The position numbers and the translations under genes were made by a program. A stretch of 64,000 bases of DNA, taken from assembly GCA_029564595.1 (NCBI GenBank), contig JAKQPS010000136.1, forward strand, positions 28,890 through 92,889. Direction: 5' to 3'. The stretch comes from a bacterium (lineage in GTDB: Bacteria; UBP15; UBA6099). The notes beneath the pieces were generated by a model. It did not search any database and was not told the origin of the DNA. It saw nothing but the letters and a program-made list of their open reading frames with translations. Shown here in pieces: positions 1 to 9,987 of this stretch (the stretch's first letter is position 1; each line of letters starts with the position of its first letter).

Positions 1-2210
1 TGTTCGACTTTGTCGCCTGCGCGGAAACCGCATTTTTCGCGAATAATCTCCTCATCGACGCCGTCGAAGCGGTCGGAGTCGAAACCGCGTCCGGAAGCGG
101 CGCTCTTTTTTGATGAAGCGCGGCGCGGAGCGGAATAGTCGTCGTCCGCAGGTTCGCGGCTGAAACCATCCGCGTCAGCCCCGCCGAGCCTGATTGCCGG
201 CGACCGCTCGACTGCTTCATCCGAACCGCCGCCGGGAGCCGTGTCGAAGAAGCTTTCGCCGGGGCGGGCGCCGCCGCGCGCTCCCTCCAGCATCTTGAAC
301 CTGTCCGGCCCGATCTCCATTATGAAGCGGGAGATGTCGTTGTTGCACGCGACGCCGCGAGTCATTCTTCCCTTGCAGGCGGACAGATAGAGAAGCTCTT
401 TCGCGCGGGTCGCGCCGACGTAGCAAAGCCTGCGCTCCTCTCGGTCTCCGTCTGCGTCGCCCAACGCGTTGCCGTGAGGCAACATGCCTTCTTCGAGGCC
501 GACGATGAACACGACGGGGAATTCGAGTCCTTTTGCGCTGTGGAGGGTGAGCATGCGGGCGCGGCTCTCGTCGCCATCCGCGACGTCGGAGTCGGACACC
601 AGAGAGACTTTCGACAGGAAACCTTCGAGGGTCGGCTTGGAGGCTTCTTTTGCATACTCGTAGGCAAGTTTGAAGAACTCCTCCAAGTTTTCGGCGCGGC
701 TGACGCCCTCCTGTTTGTCCATCCTCTCGACGTAAGAATAGTAGCCGGTGTCTTCGAGGACGGCGCGGACCAGTTCGGGGACGGGAACGCTGTCGCGGAG
801 TCCGTGCAGGCGGCGGAGAACGCCGATGAGAGGCGCGGCCTTTGCGGGAAACAGTTTGGAGACGGCCGCCGCGTCCTCGGAGATGCCGGTCAGCGACCCG
901 GCCTCCCGCGCCGCCGACTCGATTTTCTCCAGACTCTTGGGGCCGAGGCCGCGTTTAGGCTCGTTCGCTATCCTTGCGAACGCCACCATGTCCCTCGGAT
1001 TGTCCACGACTCTGAGGTATGCGATGGCGTCTTTGATTTCCTTGCGTTTGTAGAACTCGGTGGCGCCGATGATGAGGTAAGGAAGCCCGGCGCGGATGAA
1101 GGCGTCTTCCAGCGGACGCGACTGCGCGCGCGTGCGAAACAGGACGGCGATGTCTTCCAGCCGGTATCCCTCGTCGAGCAGGTGTCCGGCTTCGTCCACG
1201 ATGAACTGAGCCTCTGAAGAGTCGTCCCAAGCGAGATGGAACATGACGGGGTCGCCGGGGCCGAGCGCGCTCCAGAGGCGTTTTTCTCTCGGCCCGGCGT
1301 TGTGCGCTATCAGCGCGTTCGCGGCGTCGAGTATGTTCTGCTTCGACCTGTAGTTCTGTTCGAGGGAGACGACGGCGACGTTGTTGAAATCGCGCTCAAA
1401 GGAAGTCATGTTGCCGATGTCCGCGCCGCGCCAGCCGTAAATGCTCTGGTCGGCGTCGCCGACGACCGTGATGTTGCCGTCAGGCGGGCAGAGCCGCCGC
1501 AGCAGTTCGTACTGCACCCGGTTGGTGTCCTGATACTCGTCAACGAGGATGAACTGGTATCTGCGGCGGTAGCGGTCGCGAGTTTCCGCGCAACCGTCGA
1601 GCAGTTCGAGGGTCTTGCCCAGCAGGTTGTCGAAGTCCATCGCGTTGTTTTCGACGAGGCGGGCTTCGTAGAGTTTGAAAATTTCGTCGATCTCTTCAGC
1701 AAGAGGGTCGAAGGATGACAGGAGCGAGGAAGGCGCGGCGGCGAAATTTTTCGAGCGGGAGATGGCGTCCATAATGCGCGCGGGAGCGTGCGAGCCTGTC
1801 ATGGGGCGGTCGAGTTCCTTGAGGATTTCCTTGACGCAGCGGCGCGTGTCCGCGTCGTCGTAGATGGAAAAGTTTTCTGAGTATTCTTTGAGGCTGCGGA
1901 TTTCGCGCCGGAGGAGGTGGTTGCAGAAAGAGTGAAATGTGGCGAGGGTGACTTTGCGGGCGTTGTCGCCGATTAGGCGTTCGGCGCGGTCGCGCATCTC
2001 GCCGGCGGCCTTGTTGGTGAAAGTGAGGGCGAGGATTTCATAGGGCATGACACCGAGGCCCTCAATAAGATAGGCGATCCTGTGAGTAATGACGCGGGTC
2101 TTGCCCGCCCCTGCCCCGGCCAGTATCAGCAGAGGGCCTGTGAAGTGTTTAACCGCTTCGACTTGGCTTGGGTTAAGCCCGTCAAGAGGGTCCTTTTTTA
2201 TCGGGTTCAT
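1..2210 (-). CDS. uvrD: UvrD/PcrA-type DNA helicase, 3' end outside window
   Basis: Superfamily 1A 3'-5' DNA helicase used in repair and replication restart. The minus-strand frame from 2210 stays open to the window edge (about 736 residues visible). Near the N terminus it shows the Q motif (NPSQ, residues 13-16) and a Walker A GAGAGKT ending at T38. TFHSFC follows near residue 87, Walker B DEYQDTN near 222 and GDADQSIYGWRGAD near 250. The last visible residues, AGDKVE, match the start of the C-terminal Tudor-like segment of PcrA/UvrD, so probably only a few dozen residues are missing. The start ATG at 2210 lies inside the end of the upstream minus-strand gene (stop at 2182), which suggests translational coupling. 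Whether it is UvrD, PcrA or Rep cannot be settled from the sequence alone. Confidence 0.95.
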   Translation of the reverse strand, partial: MNPIKKDPLDGLNPSQVEAVKHFTGPLLILAGAGAGKTRVITHRIAYLIEGLGVMPYEILALTFTNKAAGEMRDRAERLIGDNARKVTLATFHSFCNHLLRREIRSLKEYSENFSIYDDADTRRCVKEILKELDRPMTGSHAPARIMDAISRSKNFAAAPSSLLSSFDPLAEEIDEIFKLYEARLVENNAMDFDNLLGKTLELLDGCAETRDRYRRRYQFILVDEYQDTNRVQYELLRRLCPPDGNITVVGDADQSIYGWRGADIGNMTSFERDFNNVAVVSLEQNYRSKQNILDAANALIAHNAGPREKRLWSALGPGDPVMFHLAWDDSSEAQFIVDEAGHLLDEGYRLEDIAVLFRTRAQSRPLEDAFIRAGLPYLIIGATEFYKRKEIKDAIAYLRVVDNPRDMVAFARIANEPKRGLGPKSLEKIESAAREAGSLTGISEDAAAVSKLFPAKAAPLIGVLRRLHGLRDSVPVPELVRAVLEDTGYYSYVERMDKQEGVSRAENLEEFFKLAYEYAKEASKPTLEGFLSKVSLVSDSDVADGDESRARMLTLHSAKGLEFPVVFIVGLEEGMLPHGNALGDADGDREERRLCYVGATRAKELLYLSACKGRMTRGVACNNDISRFIMEIGPDRFKMLEGARGGARPGESFFDTAPGGGSDEAVERSPAIRLGGADADGFSREPADDDYSAPRRASSKKSAASGRGFDSDRFDGVDEEIIREKCGFRAGDKVE

Positions 2211-2400
2211 CGAGGTCTATGGCCCAGCGGACTTTCTCGCCGAATTCGTTTTTTTCCACCGGCCAGTCGAGTTTGTTCTTTCTCATGAATATATCGTAGC
2301 CGCTGCCGAAGGATCTGCGCCTCGCGACATGCCGAAATACGGAAGCGACCACAATCATTATGCCGAACATAATGAGGAACAGCCCTGTTTTTCCGCCCAT
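2182..2400 (-). CDS. Small single-pass membrane protein upstream of the helicase
   Basis: A 72-residue protein of unknown function. The chosen ATG at 2400 follows a GGAAGG ribosome-binding site; a longer frame back to 2526 exists, but its extra residues are Arg-rich and look non-coding. Residues 6-21 form one hydrophobic segment (LFLIMFGIMIVVAS), followed by Arg-rich residues (HVARRRSF), which predicts a type of N-out/C-in anchor. The soluble C-terminal half is acidic (WAIDLDEPDKKGPS). It overlaps the helicase start by 29 bases, so the two are likely co-transcribed. I do not recognise a family. Confidence 0.65.
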   Translation of the reverse strand: MGGKTGLFLIMFGIMIVVASVFRHVARRRSFGSGYDIFMRKNKLDWPVEKNEFGEKVRWAIDLDEPDKKGPS

Positions 2401-2498
2401 CGCGCCGCCTTCCGAGAGGCGGAAACGCCGCCTCCGCTTTCGCTTTGATTGTAACAGAACCAAACGGCGCTCACAAGCGCGCGGCGGCTTGCGTGAAA

Positions 2499-2527
2499 TT
2501 GACTGCCCGGCGCGCGGGTGATACAAT
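2499..2527 (+). promoter_or_regulatory. Near-consensus sigma-70 promoter of eno
   Basis: TTGACT at 2499-2504 and TACAAT at 2522-2527 are separated by exactly 17 bases and lie about 40 bases before the enolase start codon. It is divergent from the minus-strand helicase operon. Confidence 0.8.
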
Positions 2528-2543
2528 CCCCGGTGCGTATTAA

Positions 2544-3887
<1,344 letters not shown>

Positions 3888-3981
3888 GAGGTTTCCTCCC
3901 AAGCTGACGGGAACAGCGAGGCGGGGCGCGAGAAGCGTTCCGCCCGCGTCATCTTTATCATTTGCGAAAGGCGTTTTGACT

Positions 3982-6150
3982 ATGGCGGAAAAGAAAGTTG
4001 CGAAAACGAAAAAAGTTTCCATTCCAAAAACGGAGAAAAAACCGGCCGCGAAGAAACCGGCGTTGAAAACCGCCGAGGCAAAGCCCGCGCTGAAGAAAGC
4101 TCCCGCGAAGAAAACAAACGGCGCAAACGGAAGCGCGAAGTTCGGCGCGGATGTCTGCGGCGACATCCGAAAAGCCCTGTCTCTCGAATGGCTCGAAGCG
4201 AACGGACTTGGAGGGTATTCGTCCGGAACAGTCGCGGGGGCCAACACGAGAAGGTATCACGGGTTGCTGGTCGCGTCTTTGAAACCGCCTGTGTCGCGTT
4301 TCGTCCTGTTGTCGTCCCTGCAGGAATGGGTGGAGACGCCGGAGGGCCGGGTGGAGCTTTCATGCAACGTGTTCAGCCCGGATGTCGTGCATCCGCAGGG
4401 GCATCTGCTCATCGAATCGTTTGCTCCGCGTCCGTTTCCGACGTGGATATACAGAGTGGCGGGCCAATATCTGAGGAAGACGATAATGGCGCAGCAGGGG
4501 GCGAACGCGGTCTGGGCGGAGTACCGGTGGCTGGACGGAAAGATGAAGCCCGCGAAGGCCGCGCCCGCCGGGTTCAGGCTGAAGGCGCGCCCCATGATGG
4601 CGTTCAGGGGGCATCATCAGTTGACGAAAAGCAATGGCGCTTGCGGCATGTCGGTCTCCGACGCCGGCGGCGGCGCGCTGAGGATAAGCCCTTACTACGG
4701 GCTGCCCGCGCTGACGATGAATGCAGGCGGCGGCTCGTTCGAGCCTCGGCCCGACTGGCACTATAACTTCGCGTATCCGGCGGAGAAAGAAAGAGGGCTG
4801 GACTTCGCGGAGGACTTGTTCACGCCCGGCGAGTTCGGCGCCCCGGAAGGCGCGGCGGAGTGGTCGCTGATGTTCGCTGTGGAGGGACAGGAACCGGATG
4901 TCTCCGAAGGGACGGGAGCGGCGTTCGAGCGGGAGGCGGCGGCGGAAACCGCGAGGCGGTCGGCGCTGCTCGAAAAGGTTCCGACGAAGAACGAGTCGAC
5001 GCGCAGGCTGGCGCTTGCGGCGGACACGTTTATCGTCCAGCGGCCGCCCGGCTGGACGATTCTCGCCGGATACCACTGGTTCACCGACTGGGGTCGTGAC
5101 ACGATGATATCGTTGCCGGGGCTTGCGATAGCGACCGGTAGGCTGGACGTCGCGCGGGAGATTCTGACGACATATGCGCGGCACGTGAGCGGCGGGCTGA
5201 TACCCAACACGTTTCCGGACGAGGGTGGCAAACCCGCGTACAACACGGTGGACGCGCCGTTGTGGTTCATAATAGCGGCGGACGCGTACGCGGCGGCCTC
5301 GCGGGACCTCTCCGCTCTTGCGGAACTGTGGCATCCGCTGGAATCAATCGTGGAAAACTACACTCGCGGCACGATGAACCGGATATACATGGACAGGGAC
5401 GGCCTGATATCGGCTGGCAGCGAATACACTCAATTGACGTGGATGGACGCGAAGGTGGGAGACTGGGTGGTGACGCCGAGGCACGGGAAAGCGGTGGAGA
5501 TAAACGCGTTGTGGCACGAGGCGTTGCGGGCGATGGCGAGGATGGCGGCGCTGCTGGACAAGGCCCCGGCGAAGTTCATCGAGGCGGCGGAGCTAACGCG
5601 CCGCGAATTCAACGACAAGTTCTGGAATCCCGACAAGGGCTGCCTGTACGACGTGGCGAGGAACGGCGAGAAGGACGCTGCGGTAAGGCCAAACCAGATA
5701 TTCGCGCTGTCGCTGGGAGACGGACAACTGGTGGACGAGGAGCGCAGAGAGAGCGTCCTGAAAACAATCGAAGAGAATCTTCTGACGCCATACGGGTTGA
5801 GAAGTCTGGCGCGGGAGAAGGGATTCTGTTATCATGGCAGTTACGAAGGCGGAGTTCTGGAGCGGGACGGAGCGTATCACCGGGGAACGGTGTGGGGATG
5901 GCTGATGGGGCCGTACATCAGCGCGATGTGGAACACGCGGGGAAGGAACGCGGAGACCGTCCGGCGCGCCGAACAGACGCTGAAAGCCCTCGAAGAGCAT
6001 CTGGACGAAGCGGGACTCGGCTCGGTGTCGGAGATATTCGACGGGGACGAGCCGCACGCGCCGAGAGGCTGCATATCTCAAGCGTGGAGCGTGGCCGAAC
6101 TGTTGCGGGTCAAACTGGAGCTTGAAGGGCTTAAGAAAGGCCTCAAATGA
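3982..6150 (+). CDS. Glycogen debranching enzyme (amylo-alpha-1,6-glucosidase) with basic N-terminal tail
   Basis: Predicted to hydrolyse alpha-1,6 branch glucose from glycogen or limit dextrins (bacterial archaeal-type GDE, GH133). Of 722 residues, the N-terminal about 45 are almost only Lys, Ala, Pro and Thr with repeated KKPA/KKAPAKK units, like a histone-H1-type tail. The N-terminal GDE domain follows with LEANGLGGYSSGT and NTRRYHGLL. The (alpha/alpha)6 catalytic domain has WFTDWGRDTMISLPG and the acidic YTQLTWMDAK segment. The ATG at 3982 is preferred, with AAAGG 10 bases upstream; a TTG at 3976 is in frame. It overlaps the next gene by 4 bases (ATGA). The tail is unusual for this family and may be a nucleic-acid or polyanion-binding extension, which is inference. 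Confidence 0.92.
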   Translation: MAEKKVAKTKKVSIPKTEKKPAAKKPALKTAEAKPALKKAPAKKTNGANGSAKFGADVCGDIRKALSLEWLEANGLGGYSSGTVAGANTRRYHGLLVASLKPPVSRFVLLSSLQEWVETPEGRVELSCNVFSPDVVHPQGHLLIESFAPRPFPTWIYRVAGQYLRKTIMAQQGANAVWAEYRWLDGKMKPAKAAPAGFRLKARPMMAFRGHHQLTKSNGACGMSVSDAGGGALRISPYYGLPALTMNAGGGSFEPRPDWHYNFAYPAEKERGLDFAEDLFTPGEFGAPEGAAEWSLMFAVEGQEPDVSEGTGAAFEREAAAETARRSALLEKVPTKNESTRRLALAADTFIVQRPPGWTILAGYHWFTDWGRDTMISLPGLAIATGRLDVAREILTTYARHVSGGLIPNTFPDEGGKPAYNTVDAPLWFIIAADAYAAASRDLSALAELWHPLESIVENYTRGTMNRIYMDRDGLISAGSEYTQLTWMDAKVGDWVVTPRHGKAVEINALWHEALRAMARMAALLDKAPAKFIEAAELTRREFNDKFWNPDKGCLYDVARNGEKDAAVRPNQIFALSLGDGQLVDEERRESVLKTIEENLLTPYGLRSLAREKGFCYHGSYEGGVLERDGAYHRGTVWGWLMGPYISAMWNTRGRNAETVRRAEQTLKALEEHLDEAGLGSVSEIFDGDEPHAPRGCISQAWSVAELLRVKLELEGLKKGLK

Positions 6151-6788
6151 AAACCAATCAAAAAATGCTGACGTACATGAAGGAAAAAGGGCTGATAGGA
6201 GCGGTGCGGACGCGGGACCTGTTTACCGCGCTCGAAGTGGCCGGAGCGATGCTCCGGGGCGGAATCAAGGTGTTCGAAGTGTCTGCGGCGATCCCCGGAT
6301 GGGCGGAAGTGGTGAAGAGGATACAGATGGACGGCGAGGCTATGGCCGGGGTGGGCGCGGTGACGGACGCGAAAACCGCGCGCGCCGCGATAGAAAAGGG
6401 AGCAAGATTCATATCGACGCCGGGAGTGCTGCCGCAGACGATAAGGGCGGCCCGAACAGAAAAAACACCCGTTCTGGCAGGCGCTTTGACGCCGACGGAG
6501 ATATTTCAGGCGATAGACTCATCTGCTGACATGGCGATGATATTCCCGGCAAATTTCGCGGGCGGCCCGTCATACGTCCGGCGGCTCTCCACCCAATTTA
6601 CCGGCATTAGCTTGGCGGCGTCCGGAGGAATCAGGCTGGAAAATGTCAGAGAATATTTCGACGCGGGAGCTTCGATGGTCGCCGTCGGGGAGGACATCGC
6701 GAGAGCCGAATGGGTTGCGGAAAGAAATTTCGAGGCGATGGAAAAACAGGCCGCCGCTATAGTGTCGGCAGTCAATTGTTCCGGGTGA
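6147..6788 (+). CDS. KDPG/KHG aldolase family protein lacking the catalytic lysine
   Basis: A 213-residue TIM-barrel protein of the Eda family (2-keto-3-deoxy-6-phosphogluconate / 4-hydroxy-2-oxoglutarate aldolase). Fold landmarks are VFEVSAA (E44 aligns with E45 of E. coli Eda), GVGAVTDAKTA, ISTPG, AGALTPTE, IFPANFAGG (phosphate loop) and ASGGI. However, the Schiff-base lysine that precedes FFPA in E. coli (K133) is replaced by methionine (M131), the Arg of TLRT is absent, and the Thr of GAGTV is Ala. Classical class I aldolase chemistry is therefore unlikely. The start overlaps the debranching-enzyme stop (ATGA), so the two are translationally coupled, which hints at a shared sugar-related role. 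It could be a lyase or epimerase-like derivative, or a binding protein. Confidence 0.85.
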   Translation: MKTNQKMLTYMKEKGLIGAVRTRDLFTALEVAGAMLRGGIKVFEVSAAIPGWAEVVKRIQMDGEAMAGVGAVTDAKTARAAIEKGARFISTPGVLPQTIRAARTEKTPVLAGALTPTEIFQAIDSSADMAMIFPANFAGGPSYVRRLSTQFTGISLAASGGIRLENVREYFDAGASMVAVGEDIARAEWVAERNFEAMEKQAAAIVSAVNCSG

Positions 6789-6942
6789 ATACGAGAACAG
6801 AGCTAAACCCTCTCCGCACCACTTGAGCAAGGAACATTCAAACGCCCGTAAACCATAATAGAAAACCGGCGCATGAGCGGGCGCGGCGCCCTCATCCTGA
6901 ATCAAATATCTTTTTTATCTTCTAATATCAATTGTCTTTGTA

Positions 6943-6948
6943 TATAAT
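6943..6948 (+). promoter_or_regulatory. Candidate -10 box before the TPR operon
   Basis: A perfect TATAAT in an AT-rich tract about 70 bases before the start at 7017. No good -35 hexamer lies at 16-18 bases upstream, so this is a tentative promoter for the run of genes from 7017. The rest of 6789-7016 holds nothing else that I can see. Confidence 0.35.
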
Positions 6949-7016
6949 CATTTGAGGCGAAACAGCCTCTATATGTTATTTATTCAAAAGAAAGCGGATT
7001 TGCGTCCGGCGGAAAA

Positions 7017-7841
7017 ATGACTGACGAACAGACTATAATAAACGCAAGAGAACATTACTCGTATGGGAAAGTGTACATGGAGCGGGGGGAATTCGAGCGG
7101 GCGCTCGAAGAGTGCGAAGCGTCGCTGGAGCTTGAGCCGGAGGCGCCGGACACGCTGATAATGGCGGGGCAGTGCCTGATGGCGATGCAGAAAATTGAAG
7201 AGGCGTCTGAGAAGCTGGAAAAAGCGGCCCGGCTCGCCCCCGATTTCGCCGACGCCCACTACAATCTCGGCAAGGCTTACAATGAGTTGGACCTGCGGGA
7301 AAAAGCGATCAACGAGTTCAAGGAAGCGCTGAACATCAATCCGAGATACACGGCGGCGCGCAGATACCTGAGCGCGTTGATGAAGGATGCCGGAGAAGCG
7401 GAGAAGCGGGCGCGCGCGGCGGCGGAACCGCAGAAACACGACGAAAAGGAAGAGCAGATATCCAAGCAGGCGAACGTTCATTTTCATCTTGGGAACGCCC
7501 TGTTTCAGAAGAACATGTATCAGGAGGCGCTGGCGGAATTCAAGGAGTCGATCCGGCTCAGGCCGAACTATCCTGACGTGCGCAACAGGCTCGGCGAGCT
7601 TTATGTGAAGAGAGGACAGTTTGGGCTTGCGCAGGAAGAATTTCTCACCGCGCTGAAGATAAATCCGAGGTATGCGCAGGCGATGCTGAACCTCGCGGAA
7701 TGCTACAGAGCGCACAGCGAGCAGTTGATGGACAAAGCGGAGGAGAGTTTCCGGCGGGCGCTTGAGTTCGACCCGACGAACGCGAGGGCGACGCGAGGGC
7801 TTGCCGTGGTCAGGTCGATAAAAAACATCGATTTCGTATGA
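7017..7841 (+). CDS. Cytoplasmic TPR-repeat protein
   Basis: 274 residues made of about seven tetratricopeptide repeats in two blocks (roughly 8-125 and 150-260). A highly charged linker (KRARAAAEPQKHDEKEEQ) separates them. Typical repeat cores are seen: AHYNLGKAYNELD, VHFHLGNALFQKN and VRNRLGELYVKRG. There is no signal peptide or membrane segment, so it is probably a cytosolic scaffold. It is the first gene of the run to 18366 and overlaps the alternative ATG of the next gene. The specific function is unknown; TPR proteins mainly mediate protein-protein contacts. Confidence 0.8.
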   Translation: MTDEQTIINAREHYSYGKVYMERGEFERALEECEASLELEPEAPDTLIMAGQCLMAMQKIEEASEKLEKAARLAPDFADAHYNLGKAYNELDLREKAINEFKEALNINPRYTAARRYLSALMKDAGEAEKRARAAAEPQKHDEKEEQISKQANVHFHLGNALFQKNMYQEALAEFKESIRLRPNYPDVRNRLGELYVKRGQFGLAQEEFLTALKINPRYAQAMLNLAECYRAHSEQLMDKAEESFRRALEFDPTNARATRGLAVVRSIKNIDFV

Positions 7842-7855
7842 AGGGAAACCTTGCC

Positions 7856-8434
7856 GTGAAAAAGACAAAAAAGACCTCTCTGACATTTGTGGCGGCGCTT
7901 GTGGCCGCGGCGCTTTTTTCAGGATGCAGCAAAAAAGCGCCCGCCCCGGAAGCTGCGCCGGCGGACGAACTAGCTGCTAAAGCTATCGCTTTAGTCGCGA
8001 ATGGAAAATTCGCCGAGAGCTTGCCTCTGTTCGAGAAGGCGTTGCAGTTGGACCCGGAGCATCCGCGCGCCCTATGCGGCATGGGCACGGCGAAACGCGA
8101 AACAGGCGAGTTCGACGCCGCGATCGAGCTTTACGAAAAAGCCATCTCAGTCAAACCTGACTACGCTATCTGCATGGACAACTTGGGGATCGCGCTCATG
8201 CGGACTGGAAGATATGACGAGGCGAAAGCGCAGTTTGAAAAAGCGTCCGTCGCGGACGCCGCGTACGCCGACGCGAAATTCAATCTCGGTGTTCTATTCG
8301 AACTTTATATAAAGGACATCCCGGCCGCTGTCAAAGCGTTCGAGGAGTATCTGGCGTTGTCAAAAGACGAAGCGAAGAAAGCGGAAGTGAAGGCGCACTT
8401 GGAACAGCTCGTCAAGGAAGCCGGTCCGCGCTGA
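7856..8434 (+). CDS. TPR-repeat lipoprotein
   Basis: 192 residues. A lipoprotein signal (KKTKKTSLTFVAALVAAA) ends in the lipobox LFSGC with the lipidated Cys at 24. A Pro/Ala linker follows, then about four TPRs (ALQLDPEHPRALCGMGTAK, AICMDNLGIALMRTGRYDEA and a degenerate C-terminal one). I chose the GTG at 7856 because AAGGGA lies 9 bases upstream and the signal peptide then begins cleanly; an in-frame ATG at 7838 overlaps the upstream stop (ATGA) but has no ribosome-binding site. It is probably exported and membrane-anchored. It may partner the preceding cytosolic TPR protein or envelope complexes. Confidence 0.82.
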   Translation: MKKTKKTSLTFVAALVAAALFSGCSKKAPAPEAAPADELAAKAIALVANGKFAESLPLFEKALQLDPEHPRALCGMGTAKRETGEFDAAIELYEKAISVKPDYAICMDNLGIALMRTGRYDEAKAQFEKASVADAAYADAKFNLGVLFELYIKDIPAAVKAFEEYLALSKDEAKKAEVKAHLEQLVKEAGPR

Positions 8435-8482
8435 GGGAAAGGGCTCGACGCGGAAATAAACATTAAAGGAGCGGAGAACATT

Positions 8483-9958
8483 ATGCCGGACAAGAAAAAA
8501 AACGACACAAATTTTGATGAAATTCAAAAAGCGATGGATGGCTTCGACAAACAATACACGGATCACCACAAGCCGCCTGAAGGAGAAGCGGTGGCGATCC
8601 GCGTAAGCGACGACGAGATGAAGGTGTACGCCGTCGTAGTTCCGCCTATGGATCATTCAAAGGAAGTGACCAAGCAGGACGTGCTTGACGAGCTAAAAAA
8701 AGTGGGCGTCGTGCACGGAATAGACGAAGAGGCCATCAACGACATCTTTATGTTCGGCAGCTTCAACACCGAGGTGATAGTGGCCAAGGGAACCCCGCCG
8801 TCGGACGGTGTGCCTGCCAGCATCGAATACAAGTTCGACACTGCGGCGGAAAAGAAAGCTGAAGTGGTCGCGGACGAACACGGCAACGTCGACCACAGGA
8901 ACATCAATCTTATCAAAAGCGTCGAGGAGGGAACGATTCTAGCCATAAAAATCCCGGCGGTAGAGGGCAAGGAAGGCATAACGTGCCTCGGAGAAAAGAT
9001 GCCCGCGAAAGAAGGACGGGATATAAAGATGCCGGTCGGAGAAAACACGGCGGTCTCCGACGACGGGATGACGGTAATCGCGACGCAGAGCGGACAGCCC
9101 ATACTGCGAGACGGCAAAATCAACGTGAGCGCGGTATACGAAGTGACCGGCGACGTCAGCTATAAAACGGGCAACATCAACTTCAACGGAACGGTGATAG
9201 TAACCGGGAACGTGCAAAGCGACTTCGTGGTAAACGCCACTGACGACATAGAGATACACGGAAACATCGAGAAGGCGCACATCGAGGCTGGAGGAGACGT
9301 GCGGGTGCGCGGCGGCCTGTACGGAACAGGCGAAGGCAAGATAGTCGCGGGCGGCTCGATTACCATCAGGTCCGTCGAAAGCGGAATCCTAGACGCCGGA
9401 CACAATATCGTCCTCGGCCAGCAGGCCAGAAGCAGCATCCTCATGGCCGGAGACGACATCATCCTCACCAACTCCAAAGGCAGCATCACCGGGGGCAAAG
9501 CTTCCTGCGGCAACATATTCGACTTGGCAAACGTCGGCTCGCCTTCATTCACGGACACCGTGATTGAAATCGGCGTGAACCCGAAGATTAAAAACATGCA
9601 CGACGAAATAAAGAAGAAGCTGGAAGACAACAAAGTGCAGTTCGAGAAGATATCCAACCACATAAAATCGCTCAAATCGAAGGGCGCCGACGGGCTGAAC
9701 GACAAGGAAAAGGAACTGCTGAAGAAGGTGGTTCCTCTCTTCCACAGCCTCCGCTCCTCGATTGAAGCTGACACCGCGAAAATGAACTTCCTGCAGGACA
9801 AACTCAACAAGCTGGACAAAGGCAGATGCAAGGTGCGCGGCAAGACGTATCCGGGCGTTAAGTTCATCTCCCCGAACGCGTCCATGGCGGTGCGAAGCGA
9901 GATTAACCACTCCAGCTTCCACGAACAAAACGAACAGATAGTGGTCGGGCCGTACTGA
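8483..9958 (+). CDS. FapA / DUF342-family polymerising protein
   Basis: 491 residues. The FapA domain (formerly DUF342; bactofilin-like right-handed beta-helix) spans roughly residues 150-370, with the repeating pattern GNINFNGTVIVTGNV, DIEIHGNIEKAHIEAGGDV and AGHNIVLGQQARSSI. The N-terminal domain is acidic, and a coiled-coil segment (about 375-455) rich in Lys/Glu/Leu precedes a small beta C-terminus. FapA proteins are known from surface, signalling and cell-shape contexts, but most are uncharacterised. A strong AAAGGAG lies 12 bases before the ATG. It lies within the 7-18 kb gene run. The function here cannot be specified. Confidence 0.85.
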   Translation: MPDKKKNDTNFDEIQKAMDGFDKQYTDHHKPPEGEAVAIRVSDDEMKVYAVVVPPMDHSKEVTKQDVLDELKKVGVVHGIDEEAINDIFMFGSFNTEVIVAKGTPPSDGVPASIEYKFDTAAEKKAEVVADEHGNVDHRNINLIKSVEEGTILAIKIPAVEGKEGITCLGEKMPAKEGRDIKMPVGENTAVSDDGMTVIATQSGQPILRDGKINVSAVYEVTGDVSYKTGNINFNGTVIVTGNVQSDFVVNATDDIEIHGNIEKAHIEAGGDVRVRGGLYGTGEGKIVAGGSITIRSVESGILDAGHNIVLGQQARSSILMAGDDIILTNSKGSITGGKASCGNIFDLANVGSPSFTDTVIEIGVNPKIKNMHDEIKKKLEDNKVQFEKISNHIKSLKSKGADGLNDKEKELLKKVVPLFHSLRSSIEADTAKMNFLQDKLNKLDKGRCKVRGKTYPGVKFISPNASMAVRSEINHSSFHEQNEQIVVGPY

Positions 9959-9987
9959 GGCTGGGCGACGAAGGAGGAACAGCGGCA

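Noticed and set aside
4360..5334. 324-codon minus-strand open frame over the debranching enzyme
   Set aside because: Arg-rich shadow with no domain; the plus-strand gene is well supported.
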